64,000 nt of DNA from Bradyrhizobiaceae bacterium (GTDB taxonomy: Bacteria > Pseudomonadota > Alphaproteobacteria > Rhizobiales > Xanthobacteraceae). The stretch is taken from contig RXJC01000004.1 in assembly GCA_003963435.1 (NCBI GenBank), forward strand, positions 62,001-126,000, written 5' to 3'. The notes beneath the pieces were generated by a model, which ran no database searches, was not told the origin of the DNA, and was given only the letters and a program-made list of their open reading frames with translations. Below are positions 1 to 9,232 of the stretch, one piece after another; position 1 is the stretch's first letter, and every line of letters starts with the position of its first letter. The translations under genes were made by a program, and so were the position numbers.

Positions 1-3000
1 CGCCAGCTTGGCGATCAGGCTAACGCCGTCATTAGGGGCGAAGCCGGCATGAAGGAGCCGCATCAACTGATCGAGCAACCAATCCGGATCGATGCCCCAG
101 GAAAACCAGATGCCGATGAGGCCGAGCTCTTTCTTGAACGGCGCCTTGTCTGCAGCGCGCGCGGCCAGCACGAGGCGCCGGGCCCAATAGTGTTTTGCCC
201 GTTTGCGAAGAGAATTATCATCGCCGAGATGACGGCCGACATACCACATGGCCTCACGCATTAGCGCGGGCGGCACGCGTTGCCAGAACTCCTGCAGCAG
301 GCTTTCCGGCAAACGGTCCCAAAGATAAAGGGCGATGAGATAATCAACCAGCCGCTTTCGGCTGCCTTCGCCTCCGAAGGCCTCGTCATCGCGTCCCGCC
401 ACGGCGATATGCTCGGAGTAGAGATCATAAAGGGCATCGGTCAGATCGCCGATTGGTCGCTGGTCATCTTCCAGATGGGCTATCCAGGCCGCCCGGCGGG
501 CGGCCTGATCCTCTGGCGGAAACAGCAGCGAAATCCGCTCGCGTAACCAGGCTTCCCCGAAGTAATGCAGCGAGTTGAGGTGACGGCCAAAAATCGCGCG
601 GGCGGCGCGCCCAGCCTGTCCGCCGCGAGCAAGGGCCGCTTCGAGCACGGCGCGCAGCTCGGCATCATGTGCGAGCGCCTCGCGCGGCGCCTTGCCGATG
701 GGGCTTTCTTCGTGCTTGCTGCTCCAGAAGAGAAAGCAAAGCGCGAGTTCGAGATACGCGCCAATCTGGGTTCGCCGAGCTGCAAAGTAGGGACGTTCGC
801 TGCTAAGTGGAAACTCTTCTTCGCTGGGGTCCGGTGCGGTCGGCACGACACTGGTCAACGCGAGAACAAGGGCCCGGACGCGCTCATAATACCCAAATGC
901 GAAACCTTTCGCGCCTTGCGCGAGAGAAGCCGCGAGCCACTCGACCATGGCTTTTCGGGCCCATGACCAATCTGGGTCATCGCCGGCGATCGCCGTCGCT
1001 TGGGACGTGCCCTTCGCCGACTGCTCCAATACCGTCTCGGCCAGGGCAAGGGATGGACCCCAGGCAAGGGAGGCGCCCTGCCCGGTCGCCCGGATCAAGC
1101 CATCGAAGAAATGCCGGATGAACAAGGGCCGCAACGTCGCGAAGGCTTCGGCTGCGCCCGAGAACAGGTCTGGCTTGACGACGACGGTCTCGCGAAGTTC
1201 ACCAGCCAGGGCGCTCGCCGTGCTGCCTCGCTCGGTCCCACCGGGCTGCCAGGATTGGAGAAACGATGCGGTTGCCGCGGGGGTCTGCTCGAGCATCGCC
1301 TTTTGGGCGAGCGGGCTCTCGGGCAACTTTAAGTACCGCTGCCGCCAACCGTCTGGATCACCAAATTCAGCGGCCGTTTTCTCGACCGCCGCGAGCCTGT
1401 CGGAAGGGAGGGCCTCGCGCCACTGCCAGACGGCATCGCGCACCGTCTCTTCTCGATAGCGTCGCTCGTCCTCCACACCGGCTTTGCGGCCTTCCTGCCG
1501 CTCGAACCAGTTGTGAAACGAACCGATATAGGTCTCCGCGACGGAATCGATATGCGCGAGAATCCCTTTCTGTTCGAGTTTGGAGAGACGGGGAAACCAG
1601 GCGCGCGCCAAGGCCGCATATTCCTCGCGACACCATTCTTGATCGACCAGCGAAAGATCTGTGAGTTCTGCCGCGGCGAGATCGGGCGCCGAAGATGGCG
1701 CTATGGCCAGTAAATGAAGCCGCATCCGCCTGAAGATGCGGGCCTGATAAGGCGCCAAGTGACCGAGGACGGCCTTCATATCCTCTGGATGAGCGCGGAT
1801 TGCGGCGGCGGCGACCCGCAAGACGGCCATGACCTGGGTGCCGAGGAAATCATGGCCATGAGCCTCATCGCCTTCGAACGAGCCTGCCACGTAATAGCTG
1901 TAGTCGGCTTCATCGAGCCGGCTCAGCCGCTTGTCGGCGCGAGAGGACTCCATCAGCAGTTCACAGAGGCCGGGAAGCGCCTCGAGCGGCTTAACTTCCG
2001 ACAAGGCTTTGACGGCCTCGTTGAGGTAATGCTCATACATGGTCGCATCGAAGTGCCCGCCGAGCCGCCCGTTGCGATCGAACAGTTGAAAGATGATGCG
2101 GGTCACGCGGACCGCGGGAGCGACGAGGCCGGCGGCGGCCCATTTGGCGATGATGCTATGTGGGGCGGCCGTGAAGAGGTCCGTTGCGGATGTGACCCAG
2201 CCTTCGAGGACATCCGCCAAAGAGGCGCCCTCGGCCGCAGGCAACGCTTCGATCACCTCCATGCCGAGGCGTTGCACATCAGCGTTTTGGGATGAAGCAA
2301 GTCCCCGGATGGCCTGCGCGATCTGCATGCGGGTCGCGTCGTCCTCCGAGCTGGCCATTCGCTTTAGATACCGGCCGACTGGCCAGCTCCAGAGCCGCAG
2401 TGTGCTGCCGTCCTTGAGATTGGGGAGGGGCTCGGCAACGAGGCCTTCGGAGGCGAGGTGCGGAAGCCAGGCTGGCGAAGGTAAATTATCGTAAAAATAC
2501 ATTTGAAGCGGCAGCGCGCCCGGGATCTCGTTGACGAACAGACGAACGCCCTGCGACGGCGGCTCGGCAGCGATCTCTTTCACGCGGTGCATCAGCGCGG
2601 CGTAGCGCCCCTGCAGTTGAACCATGAGCGCGCGGATCACCGTCTCGAAAGGCCGGACGAACTCCGCCTTGAAGGTTTCATCGACTGGCAAGTTGGCGTG
2701 AAAGGACCGTTCGTGCACGCGCCCGTAGGTTTGATTGAGCTTGATCCAGAGCCTTGCGACATCGCCGTCAGGCGCAAGGCCGAGCCGCGTGACGATATGC
2801 CGGATTTGCTTTGCGTGACTGAAGCGCGGCTTCAGCGCTTTTTCGGCACGTTGCAGGGCCGATTCATCAAAACCCAATTCCTTTAGCTTTTTTCTCGCCT
2901 CACCGCGCCGCTCCACTTCATCAGCATTGTCGGACGCCCGTGCTTCCATGGGTGTCACGAGGACCGAGCGAACCAGGGAGTCGAGTTCGCGTAAGGCATG

Positions 3001-3168
3001 CCCTGCCAGAGGGCGCAAGACGATCAGCGGCAGCGAGCCGCTGGCGAGGCGACAAAAATCGACATACCGGTAAGCGACCGCCGTCCCGAGCAATTGGTCT
3101 ACGAGGCGGTTAGTGTCCGCCTGTTCGGAGGACAAGAACGATGTATCGGGAGGAGTATCGGCGGTCAT
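1..3168 (-). CDS. Very large uncharacterised helical protein, C-terminus cut by window edge
   Basis: I translated this frame by hand: it is open for 1056 codons from ATG at 3168 to base 1 with no stop, so the ORF track omits it. An in-frame TGA lies five codons upstream of the ATG, which fixes the N-terminus unless a frameshift exists; no strong ribosome binding site is seen. The protein looks almost wholly alpha-helical. Patterns such as LRLWSWPVGRYLKRMA, RIFRRMRLHLL and LFPPEDQAARRAAWIAHLED resemble the helical-repeat parts of very large STAND/HEAT-like bacterial proteins, many of them defence-linked. I saw no Walker A motif. A run near residue 155 (RVHERSFH) could fit a HEPN-like R-x6-H, but this is weak. 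Function unknown; a defence or sensor role is inference from its form and its HEPN and toxin-antitoxin neighbours. Confidence 0.8.
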   Translation of the reverse strand, partial: MTADTPPDTSFLSSEQADTNRLVDQLLGTAVAYRYVDFCRLASGSLPLIVLRPLAGHALRELDSLVRSVLVTPMEARASDNADEVERRGEARKKLKELGFDESALQRAEKALKPRFSHAKQIRHIVTRLGLAPDGDVARLWIKLNQTYGRVHERSFHANLPVDETFKAEFVRPFETVIRALMVQLQGRYAALMHRVKEIAAEPPSQGVRLFVNEIPGALPLQMYFYDNLPSPAWLPHLASEGLVAEPLPNLKDGSTLRLWSWPVGRYLKRMASSEDDATRMQIAQAIRGLASSQNADVQRLGMEVIEALPAAEGASLADVLEGWVTSATDLFTAAPHSIIAKWAAAGLVAPAVRVTRIIFQLFDRNGRLGGHFDATMYEHYLNEAVKALSEVKPLEALPGLCELLMESSRADKRLSRLDEADYSYYVAGSFEGDEAHGHDFLGTQVMAVLRVAAAAIRAHPEDMKAVLGHLAPYQARIFRRMRLHLLAIAPSSAPDLAAAELTDLSLVDQEWCREEYAALARAWFPRLSKLEQKGILAHIDSVAETYIGSFHNWFERQEGRKAGVEDERRYREETVRDAVWQWREALPSDRLAAVEKTAAEFGDPDGWRQRYLKLPESPLAQKAMLEQTPAATASFLQSWQPGGTERGSTASALAGELRETVVVKPDLFSGAAEAFATLRPLFIRHFFDGLIRATGQGASLAWGPSLALAETVLEQSAKGTSQATAIAGDDPDWSWARKAMVEWLAASLAQGAKGFAFGYYERVRALVLALTSVVPTAPDPSEEEFPLSSERPYFAARRTQIGAYLELALCFLFWSSKHEESPIGKAPREALAHDAELRAVLEAALARGGQAGRAARAIFGRHLNSLHYFGEAWLRERISLLFPPEDQAARRAAWIAHLEDDQRPIGDLTDALYDLYSEHIAVAGRDDEAFGGEGSRKRLVDYLIALYLWDRLPESLLQEFWQRVPPALMREAMWYVGRHLGDDNSLRKRAKHYWARRLVLAARAADKAPFKKELGLIGIWFSWGIDPDWLLDQLMRLLHAGFAPNDGVSLIAKLA

Positions 3169-3334
3169 TGCGGTTCGGTTTCACGTTCAAGGGTATTACG
3201 CACTGAGACACGACGCCGAACCGAATTTAAGAGCCATCCCCGCCAGCCTCGAAGGCGAGAATGGCCATTCGACGACCTGTTTGCGGCCTTATATGTGTCT
3301 ATCTGCGCGCTTAGGCAATGCAAGGAGTTTGGGC

Positions 3335-3487
3335 ATGGCAAGGGTCTTTATTTACGGGAGCAGTGACAGGCTCGGCCTGGCCGCGGCACGGTCACTTCTA
3401 GGCGTGGGCCACGACGTTGTTCTGCATGCGCGATCGAAAGTGCGAGCGGCCACGATGGTGTTCGCGCAGATGCAGCGTGCCAATTAG
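3335..3487 (+). pseudogene. N-terminal fragment of a short-chain dehydrogenase
   Basis: A 50-residue ORF starts at ATG 3335 with AGGAG seven bases upstream. It reads MARVFIYGSSDRLGLAAARS and then a VVLHAR segment, the first Rossmann strand, glycine-rich loop and second strand of an SDR/NAD-dependent epimerase. The reading frame then ends in a short unrelated tail; the NNAG and YxxxK regions are missing. It is therefore a truncated remnant with an intact translation start. It is divergent from the large gene to its left. Confidence 0.6.
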
Positions 3488-3650
3488 AAAATCAACGCAT
3501 GATCCGCTTTCCCAAATGGGAGCCGCTCATCCCGTCGAACGAATCAAAGCCTCTTCAGGAATCTCGTTCCCCCATTAGAGCACATCGACCAGGGTCAGCC
3601 GCATTTCTTTTCTGTCTCGTTCTGTATCGCGCAGGAAAGAGGTTTCGCAT

Positions 3651-4159
3651 TCATGATGACGTCCTTGAAAAATAATCTGCATCGATTGGCAATTCATCGT
3701 GGAGCGCGCCGCGTGCTTTGCGACCGCCATTGTCAAGGTAGAGTTGGTTGATCAGCCCGCGATAATGAATAACGAGATCGCGCGAGGCTTTCATCTCGAC
3801 ATAGTTGGCAATGAGGTCGGGATTGATCTTAATTGATCGAACCTCGGCGGCCTTGGCAAGACAACCGGATGGCTTTCCGAACATCAGGTCCTGGCATCGC
3901 AATGCGATAAACACCTCCAGGAGATCGTCGCGGTCGTCATGCTTGAGATAAAGATCCAGGTAAATCCGGATTTGCCGGCGATGAGGGACAGTTTTTCCGG
4001 ATGGGCCTTGATCGCCGCGAACATGCAGTCCTGAATGAAGGCTTCGACGCACGAAACGACACTAATGATGTTCGTCTCGAAAACACCGCGGGCCCGTTCG
4101 AAAGCCAACATCCCTGATTTCTGAGTACGCACGCTAGCCACGCAAGTGCCAGCGGCCAT
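3651..4159 (-). pseudogene. Frameshifted HEPN-domain (RiboL-PSP-HEPN-like) RNase gene
   Basis: Two overlapping minus-strand ORFs (3884-4159 and 3651-4052) together make one HEPN protein. The first carries the N-terminal helices (FETNIISVVSCVEAFIQD); after a one-base frame change near 3975-3990 the second continues with DLYLKHDDRDDLLEVFIAL. It ends with the signature region RDLVIHYRGLINQLYL, in which RDLVIH is an R-x4-H HEPN catalytic motif, followed by the usual glycine turn and a short C-terminus. HEPN proteins of this type are RNases or RNase-like subunits in toxin and defence modules. Here the frameshift should destroy the product unless it is a sequencing error or is recoded. The start lies inside the end of the upstream coiled-coil gene; ATG 4111 is an alternative start. 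Confidence 0.6.
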
Positions 4160-4562
4160 CCTTCTGGGTTAGCGTCTGCGCCTGTTTAAGACGCGTCTTG
4201 GCTTTGTCAGCCGCCGCTCCAGAAAGTCCAGCGTCCATGACCTTCTTGTTCAACTCGGCTCCAGAGAGGCCCATCGCCCCCGCGGCACGCAAGGCATCAA
4301 CGATGACAGCAGCAGCCTTACCCGGAACTGCCACGGCTTTGCTCGAACGACTCACGGTCGAAATCTGGCAGCCCGCCCTGGACGGAGGTTCGACGCCGTC
4401 CATCGATTCAGCGAGCTCTTTGAGGGTCCCAACGATGCGCTCCCGACGCATCTTGAGCTGGACGATCTCGTCCAGCTCGTTGTCCAGAGCCGCTTGCTTC
4501 TCGGCAATCTGGGACTCCAGTTCAGCTACGATCTTGTCCAGGCTCGGGGTATTGGTCAGCAT
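4134..4562 (-). CDS. Small coiled-coil protein with C-terminal winged-helix-like domain
   Basis: I do not recognise a named family. The preferred start is ATG 4562, with AAGGA upstream, rather than the ORF-track start at 4616. Residues 1-55 are a charged coiled coil (KIVAELESQIAEKQAALDNE), followed by a polar linker. The last 60 residues (AAAVIVDALRAAGAMGLSGAEL onward to DGRWHLRG) look like a winged-helix or small helical DNA-binding fold. Its end overlaps the start of the HEPN gene by 26 bases, implying one transcript. An antitoxin, regulator or partner role for the HEPN protein is an inference from this arrangement. Confidence 0.6.
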   Translation of the reverse strand: MLTNTPSLDKIVAELESQIAEKQAALDNELDEIVQLKMRRERIVGTLKELAESMDGVEPPSRAGCQISTVSRSSKAVAVPGKAAAVIVDALRAAGAMGLSGAELNKKVMDAGLSGAAADKAKTRLKQAQTLTQKDGRWHLRG

Positions 4563-5532
4563 TTTCGTGGGTCCTTGTCTACTGGACGAGAAAGCATCCA
4601 CCATTGGACATCGCAAGGAAGAACGTGGGCCAAAGTAAATGGAGCACGACGGCTATCCTTCCATTTGGAAAGATTCCAGCTGTCCGGCTTAAACGGTCTA
4701 GCCCCACAATGGGGGCGCGTTCTCCAGCCAGACATGATCTGGTCGTTACGGCGGCCACGTCCGAAGTCGGACAGGCCGGACCGAGGGCCGCCGAAAGAGC
4801 AAAGGACAAGTGGGTTGAGCTCTCAAATTTAGCTTTCGCTAGGGAGCAAAATGCGGGTAGGTTCGATCCAAGATGACTGAAGCAACCGGGCGGACTGAAT
4901 TTTTCTCCCCATCTCTGACTAAGCCAGCTTTTCAGCGCGACGCGGACTATAACGTTCGGATAGATGATGGTCAGAGCGACTCCTACTTCCGGGACAAGGG
5001 TCCCTTCAGACCTACTAGCATTCGAACATTTTGGACCGAAGAACTCATGGACGTTCAACAACGTCTCGGAATTTCACGTGCGCTTACCAGCAGATCCTTG
5101 ATGGCAGTTTTCATCTAATCAAGGGTGTCTCGACCCGTTTTCGGACGCGGATAAAAAAAGGCGGCGCAAAAACAGATCCAATCGACCTAAGGTTGCTGCC
5201 CTCGTTTGCGCTTGTAAGCATTGCTGCCGAATGGGTCACGGAGCCGGGCGAACTGGCGATCAAGCATAGGAAGCCATCGCATCCCCAGATGGCCAAGCAC
5301 ATCTCCTCGGACGCCTTGCTCACTTATTCCTGAAGCCCGGCCGTGGGCGATTGCGAACAATTTGTGCGGTACATGTAACATGCGTGTCCAATTCGGTGAT
5401 CCTGTCCAGCTCTCTCCTCGTCTTCCAGTTGCTCGGACGACCAGGCTCCTGCGGCGTGGACATCGCTGGGCATCCGATAGGCCATAACCGCTTTCGCTCT
5501 CGAGACCGACCTGTGAGCGACCTTATCCGAGA
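4563..5532. other. About 1 kb without a supportable gene
   Basis: ORFs such as 4579-5061 (minus) and 4873-5118 (plus) are listed in the track, but neither shows a recognisable domain or a convincing ribosome binding site. I see no RNA gene or mobile-element end here. It may be decayed sequence between two broken toxin-type loci. Confidence 0.4.
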
Positions 5533-5851
5533 CTAGCGGGCGAACGGACATGTTCGTCCAGTGAAGACCGCCTTGCCGAATAAAGCTTGTTTATGAGATC
5601 TGTCCTTATGGACGGTACACATCCGGCCAGCATCTCTGAAGGCGCGCCGGTGTGCCCTGGCGCTCAGGCGGTAGCCGCTTAGGACTGTCGGGTCGCCCAG
5701 GCGAGATACAACGCGAACGCCTTTGCTGTTCCACCGGCCGCCGACCTGGCCTGCGCCTTCGCCTCTATCCCCAGGTCGACGCAAAGCGCGCCTGATCGAA
5801 GTGCCAAGCGATGAGCTTGTCGCCTCCCAATGGCCCTACAGAAGGCGTCAT
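5533..5851 (-). pseudogene. RES-domain toxin, frameshifted and truncated
   Basis: The reading starts at ATG 5851, overlapping the antitoxin stop as ATGA. It gives an N-terminus containing LIAWHFDQARFASTW and then stops at TAG. The adjacent frame continues with GEGAGQVGGRWNSKGVRVVS, which is the conserved RES-domain substrate-pocket segment. After that the homology fades and the ORF ends at 5533, well short of a usual RES protein of about 150-230 residues. RES toxins of RES-Xre modules degrade cellular NAD+. The frameshift and the missing C-terminal half make this a dead toxin. Confidence 0.7.
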
Positions 5852-6330
5852 GCATAGACGCCGTATGCGAGGCGTGTGAGGTGCTGTTCAACGAGCTCGA
5901 TGCCGGCCGGAGTGGCAAGCAGGTCGATCGGACGACGCTGGTCAAGACCAATGGCCGGACGCTCGAGCCACTGCTCGGCTTCTTCCTGCGAACCGAACAC
6001 GTCCGTGGCCTTGGCCAGGATTTCGGCAAACTTCCAAGCCCGCCCGCTTTGCTCCTGGCTGAGCGGTTTGTCCGGAGCGACCTTGCGTCGCTGAAAGGTG
6101 CGAAGGCTCATTCCGAAGGCTTTTTCGAACGAGACCGCTTGAATGATACGGAGGTGACCGACGAAGTGGGTCAACGCAGAGCCTGGCAGGCCGTCCAGCA
6201 GCAGTTCGTGGGCGTCAAGGGCGCTTGTGATCCGGCGCGACAGGATGCGTGGCCCGCCGAGCAAATCGGCCACCTTCTGCAGATCATTGCCCGCCCCCAT
6301 TGGAGTCGGCTTCTCGGCTGTGGCAGTCAT
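5848..6330 (-). CDS. Xre/MbcA/ParS-type antitoxin (DUF2384)
   Basis: This 160-residue protein is the antitoxin of a RES-Xre type II module. The middle carries an Xre-like helix-turn-helix region (FEKAFGMSLRTFQRRK). The C-terminal toxin-binding MbcA/ParS domain is clear: an ATDVFGSQEEAEQWLERP stretch followed by RPIDLLATPAGIELVEQHL, ending in the usual GVYA-type tail. Length and architecture are complete. It overlaps the start of the broken RES toxin by four bases, the normal antitoxin-first order. The upstream region contains GTCACGTGTC around a CACGTG core, possibly an autoregulatory site. An antitoxin kept after toxin loss is a common decay state and may still neutralise related toxins elsewhere; that is inference. 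Confidence 0.88.
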   Translation of the reverse strand: MTATAEKPTPMGAGNDLQKVADLLGGPRILSRRITSALDAHELLLDGLPGSALTHFVGHLRIIQAVSFEKAFGMSLRTFQRRKVAPDKPLSQEQSGRAWKFAEILAKATDVFGSQEEAEQWLERPAIGLDQRRPIDLLATPAGIELVEQHLTRLAYGVYA

Positions 6331-7086
6331 CGTAGCCTCGTGTCACGTGTCGCTAAATATACGTCACATCATGTCGCAACCAATCAAGCCTGGCAGACTC
6401 CGATTGAAGCCGAGAGACCTCAGATCGAACCCGAAACGACACCCCTGTCGTTTCTGGTTCAATTGGAGTCTCGGAGCGAGAAAGCCCAGTAGTCCCAGCT
6501 CACGGATTATGGCCCTTCAGAGTCCATTCTGGCTCCACCCGAGTCGGTTGGCCAGAACTTGCTTCCATCCGAGTCTGCTCCTTGCCGGCAAATTCAACTA
6601 TGACCGTCACGGTCCCGATCGACCTAAGCAGCAACACTTCCACTCGCTGAAATCAGCAAATCCGCCGGAATATTCAAGAGGACAATTCCATTTTTGGGAA
6701 TTCTTGTCGCCCGGCCGAAGGCGGGCTACGGGCCGTCCCTGTAGGAAGAAGAAATTGGACCTTCGGGCGCCACCGCGGGCCCGCGCTAGCAGCCAGCCCG
6801 CCGTCGCAGGACGAGGTTAGCTGGCGGCGGGCCTGAAAACCGAAAAATGCGACAGCTTAGCCGCCCAAACTTCATCCAACGGATCGGCAGGTCCAGACTC
6901 CGATCGAATCTAAACGACTCGAATTGAACCGAAAACGACACCTTCGCCCTCCTGAGGCGGACGCTTCTTCGGAGATGCCTCCTTATGCGAACGGTTTTCC
7001 AAGATGCGCCGCCGGTCGAAGTGCTAAAAACGTCAGCGCCCCTAAAGCCCCATCGTGCGGCCGACCCGGCCGCAAGCGTCGTTGTG
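6331..7086. other. Intergenic stretch with palindromic repeats, no gene seen
   Basis: The listed plus-strand ORF 6227-6820 shows no domain features. The region holds a strong hairpin (6427-6460, listed separately). A second degenerate copy of the same motif lies near 6890-6940 (CTCCGATCGAATCTAAACG, then GAACCGAAAACGACACC). A GC-rich inverted repeat also lies around 6790-6830 (GCCCGCCG with CGGCGGGC). No tRNA or transposase was seen. Confidence 0.5.
6427..6460. repeat. Palindromic hairpin repeat
   Basis: The arms GAACC-C-GAAACGACA and TGTCGTTTC-T-GGTTC enclose a CCCC loop, giving 14 paired bases with one internal mismatch. Flanking bases extend the symmetry imperfectly (CTCCGATTGAA to the left, TTCAATTGGAG to the right). 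A degenerate partner lies about 470 bases downstream. No T-run follows, so a terminator is unlikely; a dispersed palindromic repeat is more likely. Confidence 0.6.
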
Positions 7087-7338
7087 CTAACCGATCGCGC
7101 TGATCGTTTCGCCTAGCGAACCGCTGCTCGCGAAAACGGCCAACGCCTGCCAGTACCAATCTTTGGCTTCGCGATAAGCAGGCGCCCGCTGCCCCCTCGG
7201 CAGACAATGAGCTCCCGACAACCGGCGCCGAAGCTCGTTTTCGAGCTCGATAAGCGCGCTGGCATCCTCCTCCTCGGGCTGCTCGCCTAGCACTTCCCAA
7301 AACGACTGGCTGCGATTGGTTGCCGAGGCGCAACCCAT
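7087..7338 (-). CDS. Small hypothetical protein (doubtful)
   Basis: An 83-residue ORF starts at ATG 7338. Its composition is compatible with a real acidic helical protein (SFWEVLGEQPEEEDASALIEL, later AYREAKDWYWQALAVF). It overlaps the longer minus-strand ORF 6983-7633, which looks like an arginine-rich shadow. I do not recognise a family, and it could equally be a fragment of a decayed gene. Confidence 0.25.
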   Translation of the reverse strand: MGCASATNRSQSFWEVLGEQPEEEDASALIELENELRRRLSGAHCLPRGQRAPAYREAKDWYWQALAVFASSGSLGETISAIG

Positions 7339-7466
7339 CGACGAAACAGAAGCGACCGCAGGTTGCCCTCAAGGACGGCATTGCGCTCATCTCCGCTAAA
7401 TGGCTTGCTTCTGATCGCAGTAGACGATGTCGCCGTCTTGCGCTCATGCCGGTAAGCGGAAAGACG

Positions 7467-8627
7467 TTAAAGCCGTTCCCTTGGCAAAGCCGGCAGCAAA
7501 GCAATGCCTGCAATGAGGGCGCCCAACCATACCAACCCCAAGTAACTGCCGGTTTGTGAAAGGAGCTGACCTCCCATGAAGGCGCCGGCGGCGTCGCCGA
7601 GATTGAATGCCGACTGGTTGAGCGTCGAAGCAAGATGTGGAGCGTCTCGGGGCTTGCTGAACAACTCTAGTTTGCAGCGGAGGGACCAGCGCGAACGCAA
7701 TGGCTCCCCAGACAAACACGGTGAGCATCGCCAACCAAACATCTTGACTAGTCTTCACAAAAATAAGCAGCGCTCCAACGTCTGCGATTAGAAGTAAACG
7801 AATGGCGATCAAGCTTCTCCAGTCCGCCAGCCGGCCGCCCGCTAGACCTCCGATCGTAAGCCCGGCCCCGAACAGAAAAAGCGCAAACGCTGCTCCAGAT
7901 GGGGCCATGCCTGATACATGCTCCAGCAGTGGAGTGAGATAGGTCAGCACCGAGAACAGGGCCGCGGAAGAAATGGTACTCATCAGCATCGCCAGCCAGA
8001 CTTGCTTGGTCCGGAGGGCCGCCAGTTCGTGTCGCAGTCCCTTTGCATCGGTCGAGCCGACACGGGGCAGGTAGACGAAAATTGTGATGATCGAGAGTAA
8101 GCCGATCCCCGCGACTACGAGGAAGGTCGACCTCCATCCCGAGATTTGGCCCAGCCAAGTTCCCAAAGGAACTCCGATGACGTTTGCGAGCGTCAGGCCG
8201 GTAAAAAGCGTTGCTACGGCACGAGTGGATTCACCAACGGGAGCCATCTGCGCCACGACGACCGCACCTATGCCGAAAAATGCGCCATGAGCTAAGGCTG
8301 TCCCGACTCGTGCAGAGAGAACCAAGCCGTAAGTTGGCGCAAATGCGCAAGCAACGCTACCGAGAACGAAGAGGCCCATCAACACGATCAGCGCCAAGCG
8401 CCGTTCCAAACCAAGCAGGCAAGCGGCGACGAGAGGCGACCCAAACGCTACGCTTAGCGCATATGCCGACACCAGCATGCCAGCTCCAGGGACGCTGACA
8501 TTCAGATCCGACGAGAGATCGGGCACGAGCGCGACGATTACGAATTCACCTGAGCCGATAGCGAAACTAGCAAGCGTGAGCGCCAACGGCAGCGCGAACG
8601 GGATTCAGGTACATCGCTTACTTCCAT
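7467..8627 (-). pseudogene. MFS exporter (AraJ/YdhP-like), frameshifted
   Basis: The frame 7444-8586 encodes most of a 12-TM MFS drug/sugar efflux protein (FAIGSGEFVIVALVPDLSS at TM1). It runs normally to PLQTRVVQQAP. After that point the true sequence continues in the frame of ORF 7467-7742 as DAPHLASTLNQSAFNLGDAAG and two last helices, so a single-base indel lies near 7645-7655. The start also looks damaged: ORF 8586 begins at a TTG just after an in-frame TGA, whereas a plausible ATG (8627, MEVSDVPES) lies in another frame. At least one and probably two frameshifts make it non-functional. Family members export drugs or sugars; the substrate is unknown. Confidence 0.75.
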
Positions 8628-9232
8628 GCGGATCGCCCTCGGCGGTGCCGCCATCTAGATTCATCTTCGCGAAATTTTTCGATTGTGTTGAGAACGACGA
8701 TGGTCTCAGCTGTCGATCCAAAGATATCTTCGATAGCGTTTGTAAGCAGCATAGAGGCAAGAAGTTCCGCCTACTCGGACCTTCCGAACATGACAGTGCG
8801 CCCCAGTCCACTGACGGACTTCCTTGACTTCGGAAACTCGACTGTAGGCTGGCCGTTGATAGGATCACGTGGTGTTCCAAACGAAGTGACGGCTCCTGTG
8901 TAACAACACCGCTGTTCTCTCGTACACCTTATCCTCCATCGTCTTATTAAGGCCGGAACGCCGAGTCGTCGTATTGGCCACAAAACCGAGTTGGCGTAGT
9001 GGCTTGCCGACCACAAACGTCTCACCACTCGCCGTTCTGCAAAGCCTTTCCACGAGCAACATTCCTCGCAAAGCTGCATTCAATCTTCCAAGAAGGTCAT
9101 CGCCCACAGATCGTTTTCGCGACCAACATTACTGCCTAGACGCATAGTGGCCGATGATCGGAGTCATATTGAGGGTCACGATGACGTTGCGTCACGAATA
9201 TCAGGGTGAAGAGCTCAACTGTTCTGCCCAAT
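8628..9232. other. About 600 bases without a supportable gene
   Basis: Short ORFs on both strands (8685-8903 plus, 8865-9107 minus) show no family features that I recognise. No promoter-quality palindrome or RNA gene was seen. It could be remnant sequence between two transport genes. Confidence 0.4.

Noticed and set aside
1714-2295. Plus-strand ORF of 193 aa and its neighbours up to 2886
   Set aside because: They are antisense to the continuous minus-strand frame of the large edge protein.
4579-5061. Minus-strand ORF of 160 aa as a gene upstream of the coiled-coil gene
   Set aside because: No domain, no good start signal, and cysteine/serine-rich composition typical of non-coding sequence.
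7444-8586. MFS transporter as one intact 380-aa gene
   Set aside because: The last 70 residues are out of frame; the true C-terminal helices lie in another frame.
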